13,950 nucleotides of DNA from Trueperaceae bacterium (GTDB lineage Bacteria; Deinococcota; Deinococci; Deinococcales; Trueperaceae): NCBI GenBank assembly GCA_007122815.1, contig SKSV01000089.1, forward strand, positions 1-13,950, given 5' to 3'. The notes below the pieces were generated by a model, which worked only from the letters and a program-made list of their open reading frames with translations, searched no databases and had not been told where the DNA came from. Positions 11,760 to 13,950 of the stretch are shown one piece after another (position 1 is the first letter of the stretch; every line of letters begins with the position of its first letter). Both the position numbers and the translations under genes were made by a program.

Positions 11760-13950
11760 GATCGCCACCGCGCTCGGAGCGTCACCACGGTCGAACGCCA
11801 GGGCACCACCCGGTCGGCGAGCTGCGTACGGTAACGCCGCGCGACCAGCCGCGCCGAGTCGTCTCCGAGGGCGGCGCGCAACGCCTCCCCGTAAGGCCCC
11901 GGCGCGTCCTCGGTCCCGAGCCAGCGATCGAGTGCGGCCGCGGTGATCCGCTGGTCGGCGACGACGGCCGCCTCGCCCACGTACACGTCGCTCCAGCCGG
12001 CCTCCTCCGCGAGCGCACGGAGCCGCTGCGGTGTCCATGCCGCGGTCTCGCCTGCGTCGTAGAGATCCGCCTCGGCCGAGCGCACCTGCTCACCCAGCGC
12101 TTCGGCGTCGGTCCATTCGATGAGTTCTGAGAGGCGCTGGGCGCGGCTTGAATCCCCCTCGGCGAGGGCGACCGACCCGCCTGGTGCCATGATCCCGCCG
12201 AGCCCGGCGAGCCAGCGCACCGGGTCGCCGATGCCGCTCAGCACCGAGCGGCCGAGCGCGCGGTCGAAGCGCAGCGCTCGCGTGGGCTCGAGGCTCGCCA
12301 GGGCGTCGGTCACGGCCTCGGTGGTGGCTTCGACCACCAAGGGCCGCTCCAACGCCGAGAGCCGCGCGGCCTGCTGGCGCAACGTGTCGGCATGGCGCGT
12401 GTCTGCCGTGACGGCCACCACCTGGCCCTCGGGCGTGCGCCGCACCGCCTCCCAGGTCAGCAGCCCGCTTCCGGCGGCGAGGTCGAGCACCACGTGGTGC
12501 CGTGCCAAGTCGGCGGCGTCTACGAGCGCGTCGCGCACCGCCGCGAGACGGGCTCCCGCTGCGGAGACCGTGCGCTCCAGCCAGCGCTCTCGAGCCCTAT
12601 CGACGGGACCCGTCGTCAGCGACTCGGCCGGGGCATGGGCGTCGTGCTCGAGCATCGCTGCGAGCTGCGCCTCGCGGCGCCGCGCCACGTCGTCGCGGAT
12701 GCGGCGCTCGGCCCCCTGATCGCTCGGTTGGTAGAAGACCTTGCCCTGAAGTGCTCCCGGGAGGTACTGCTGCGCCACCCAGTGATCGCGGTACGCGTGC
12801 GGGTAGGCGTAACCGGCGCCGTGACCGAAACCCTCGGCGTCACGGTTGCCGTCGCGCAAGTGGTTAGGGACCTCCGCCTCGCGCTCTGACCGCACCGTCT
12901 CGAGCGCGTCGAAGAAACCCATCGTGCTGTTGGACTTCGCGGCGGTCGCCAGGTACAGCGTCGCCTGCGCCAGGTGGTAACGACCCTCCGGCAGGCCCAC
13001 GTAGTCGTAAGCCTGCGCCGCGGCGGCGACCACGCCGAGAGCCTGCGGGTCTGCGAGACCTACGTCCTCGCTCGCCAGGATCAGCAGACGGCGCAGGATG
13101 AAGCGCGGGTCCTCACCTGCGTAAACCATCTTGGCGAGCCAGTACAGCGCGGCGTCCGCGTCGGAGCCACGAACGCTCTTGATGAACGCGCTGATGGTGT
13201 CGAAGTGGGCGTCGCCCTCCTTGTCGTAGAGCACCGCGCGCTGCTGGATCGACTCCTCAGCCACCTCCCGAGTCACGTGCACCACCCCGTCCGCCCCTGG
13301 CTCGGTGGTGATGACCGCCAGCTCGAGGGCGTTCAGCACGGCCCGGGCGTCGCCGTTCGCGACGTTGACGAGGTGCTCGAGCGCGTCCTCGTCGACGCGG
13401 GTGTCGAAGGCGCCGAGCCCGCGTCCGCGATCGCGAAGCGCCTGCTCGGCCACGCGGCGCAGCTCGCTGGCGTCGTGTGGCTTGAGCTGGAAGATGCGGC
13501 TCCTTGACACGAGCGCCTTGTTGACCTCGAAGTAGGGGTTCTCGGTGGTCGCCCCGATGAGCACCAAGGTGCCGTTCTCGACCCAAGGCAGCAGCGCGTC
13601 CTGCTGTGCCTTGTTGAAGCGGTGCACCTCGTCGACGAAGAGGATGGTGCGTTGCCCGGCGCGCTGGCGCTGCTGCGCCTCGGCGACCGCGTCACGGATG
13701 TCCTTCACCCCACCGAGCACCGCGTTGATCGCCATGAAGTGAGCCCTGGTCGAGTTGGCGATGACGCGCGCGAGCGTGGTCTTGCCGGTCCCCGGAGGCC
13801 CGTAGAAGATCACCGACGAGAGCTGATCGGCGGCGATGGCCCTGCGCAGCAGGCGACCGTGCCCGAGGATGTGGTCCTGCCCTATGAACTCGTCGAGTGT
13901 GCGGGGCCGCATGCGCGCAGCTAGCGGCTCGTCTTGCGGGCGCGCGAACA
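11756..13950 (-). CDS. rarA: RarA (MgsA) AAA+ ATPase fused to methyltransferase-like domain, 5' end beyond window
   Basis: The N-terminal two thirds is RarA/MgsA/WRNIP1, an AAA+ ATPase acting at stalled replication forks. Counting from the ATG at 13912: MRPRTLDEFIGQ, Walker A GPPGTGKTT (38-46), Walker B ILFVDEVHRF (90-99), sensor GATTENPYF (120-128), LVSRSRIF (134-141), and the C-terminal helical region through GKVFYQPSDQG (about 395-412). A second domain (about 430-718) has a Rossmann motif I, VVLDLAAGSGLLTWEAVRR (from about 474), as in class I SAM methyltransferases. This fusion is known, chiefly from cyanobacteria, as a RarA/unknown-domain protein. The frame stays open upstream of 13912 as FARPQDEPLAAR, exactly the leader RarA proteins have, so the gene begins past 13950. 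Methyltransferase activity is unproven. Confidence 0.92.
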   Translation of the reverse strand, partial: FARPQDEPLAARMRPRTLDEFIGQDHILGHGRLLRRAIAADQLSSVIFYGPPGTGKTTLARVIANSTRAHFMAINAVLGGVKDIRDAVAEAQQRQRAGQRTILFVDEVHRFNKAQQDALLPWVENGTLVLIGATTENPYFEVNKALVSRSRIFQLKPHDASELRRVAEQALRDRGRGLGAFDTRVDEDALEHLVNVANGDARAVLNALELAVITTEPGADGVVHVTREVAEESIQQRAVLYDKEGDAHFDTISAFIKSVRGSDADAALYWLAKMVYAGEDPRFILRRLLILASEDVGLADPQALGVVAAAAQAYDYVGLPEGRYHLAQATLYLATAAKSNSTMGFFDALETVRSEREAEVPNHLRDGNRDAEGFGHGAGYAYPHAYRDHWVAQQYLPGALQGKVFYQPSDQGAERRIRDDVARRREAQLAAMLEHDAHAPAESLTTGPVDRARERWLERTVSAAGARLAAVRDALVDAADLARHHVVLDLAAGSGLLTWEAVRRTPEGQVVAVTADTRHADTLRQQAARLSALERPLVVEATTEAVTDALASLEPTRALRFDRALGRSVLSGIGDPVRWLAGLGGIMAPGGSVALAEGDSSRAQRLSELIEWTDAEALGEQVRSAEADLYDAGETAAWTPQRLRALAEEAGWSDVYVGEAAVVADQRITAAALDRWLGTEDAPGPYGEALRAALGDDSARLVARRYRTQLADRVVPWRSTVVTLRARWRS

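Noticed and set aside
13910..13912. ATG at 13912 as the true start of the rarA fusion.
   Set aside because: The frame continues upstream as FARPQDEPLAAR, the normal RarA leader before MRPRTLDEF, to the window edge, so the start lies outside.

Overview
The window is a high-GC bacterial segment with dense, tightly packed genes. The best guess for its source is a Deinococcota lineage such as Trueperaceae. That guess rests on the style of the ParA/ParB pair (plasmid-like variants I associate with Deinococcota and Cyanobacteria), a probable leaderless promoter and the overall gene content. No rRNA or other phylogenetic marker is present, so the assignment is tentative. I see no tRNA, rRNA, CRISPR array or transposase.

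Left part (1-3311): a regulatory region of about 425 bp leads into parA (426-1235) and parB (1222-2166), which overlap by 14 nt. A bcp-type peroxiredoxin (2386-2853) follows, then a 458-bp stretch with no recognisable gene. The same perfect 16-bp palindrome, GCCATAACGTTATGGC, occurs once upstream of parA (201-216) and once downstream of bcp (2917-2932), both times between genes. I propose these two sites as parS (centromere) sites of this partition system. Two more inverted repeats lie between the first palindrome and parA and could be operators.

Middle part (3312-7054, minus strand): a ferric-iron ABC importer operon, transcribed as binding protein (fbpA type), double-length permease (fbpB type) and ATPase (fbpC type). 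A near-perfect palindrome in its promoter region (7105-7125) has the layout of an Rrf2/IscR operator, suggesting control by iron or Fe-S status. The permease probably starts at a CTG codon that overlaps the binding-protein stop.

Right-centre (7219-10706, plus strand): three genes run divergently from the importer. They encode an alpha/alpha-toroid (prenyltransferase/squalene-cyclase-like) protein, a Cys/His-rich DUF6062-like protein, and a P1B-4 type metal-efflux ATPase (SPC and HEGG motifs, Co/Fe class). Metal import and metal efflux therefore sit on either side of one divergent promoter region.

Right end (10723-13950, minus strand): a RarA AAA+ ATPase fused to a methyltransferase-like domain, its true start lying beyond the right edge. 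It is followed by a possible 62-codon gene joined by 4-nt overlaps on both sides (GTGA and TTGA), and then an EamA/DMT-family permease starting at TTG behind a strong ribosome-binding site.
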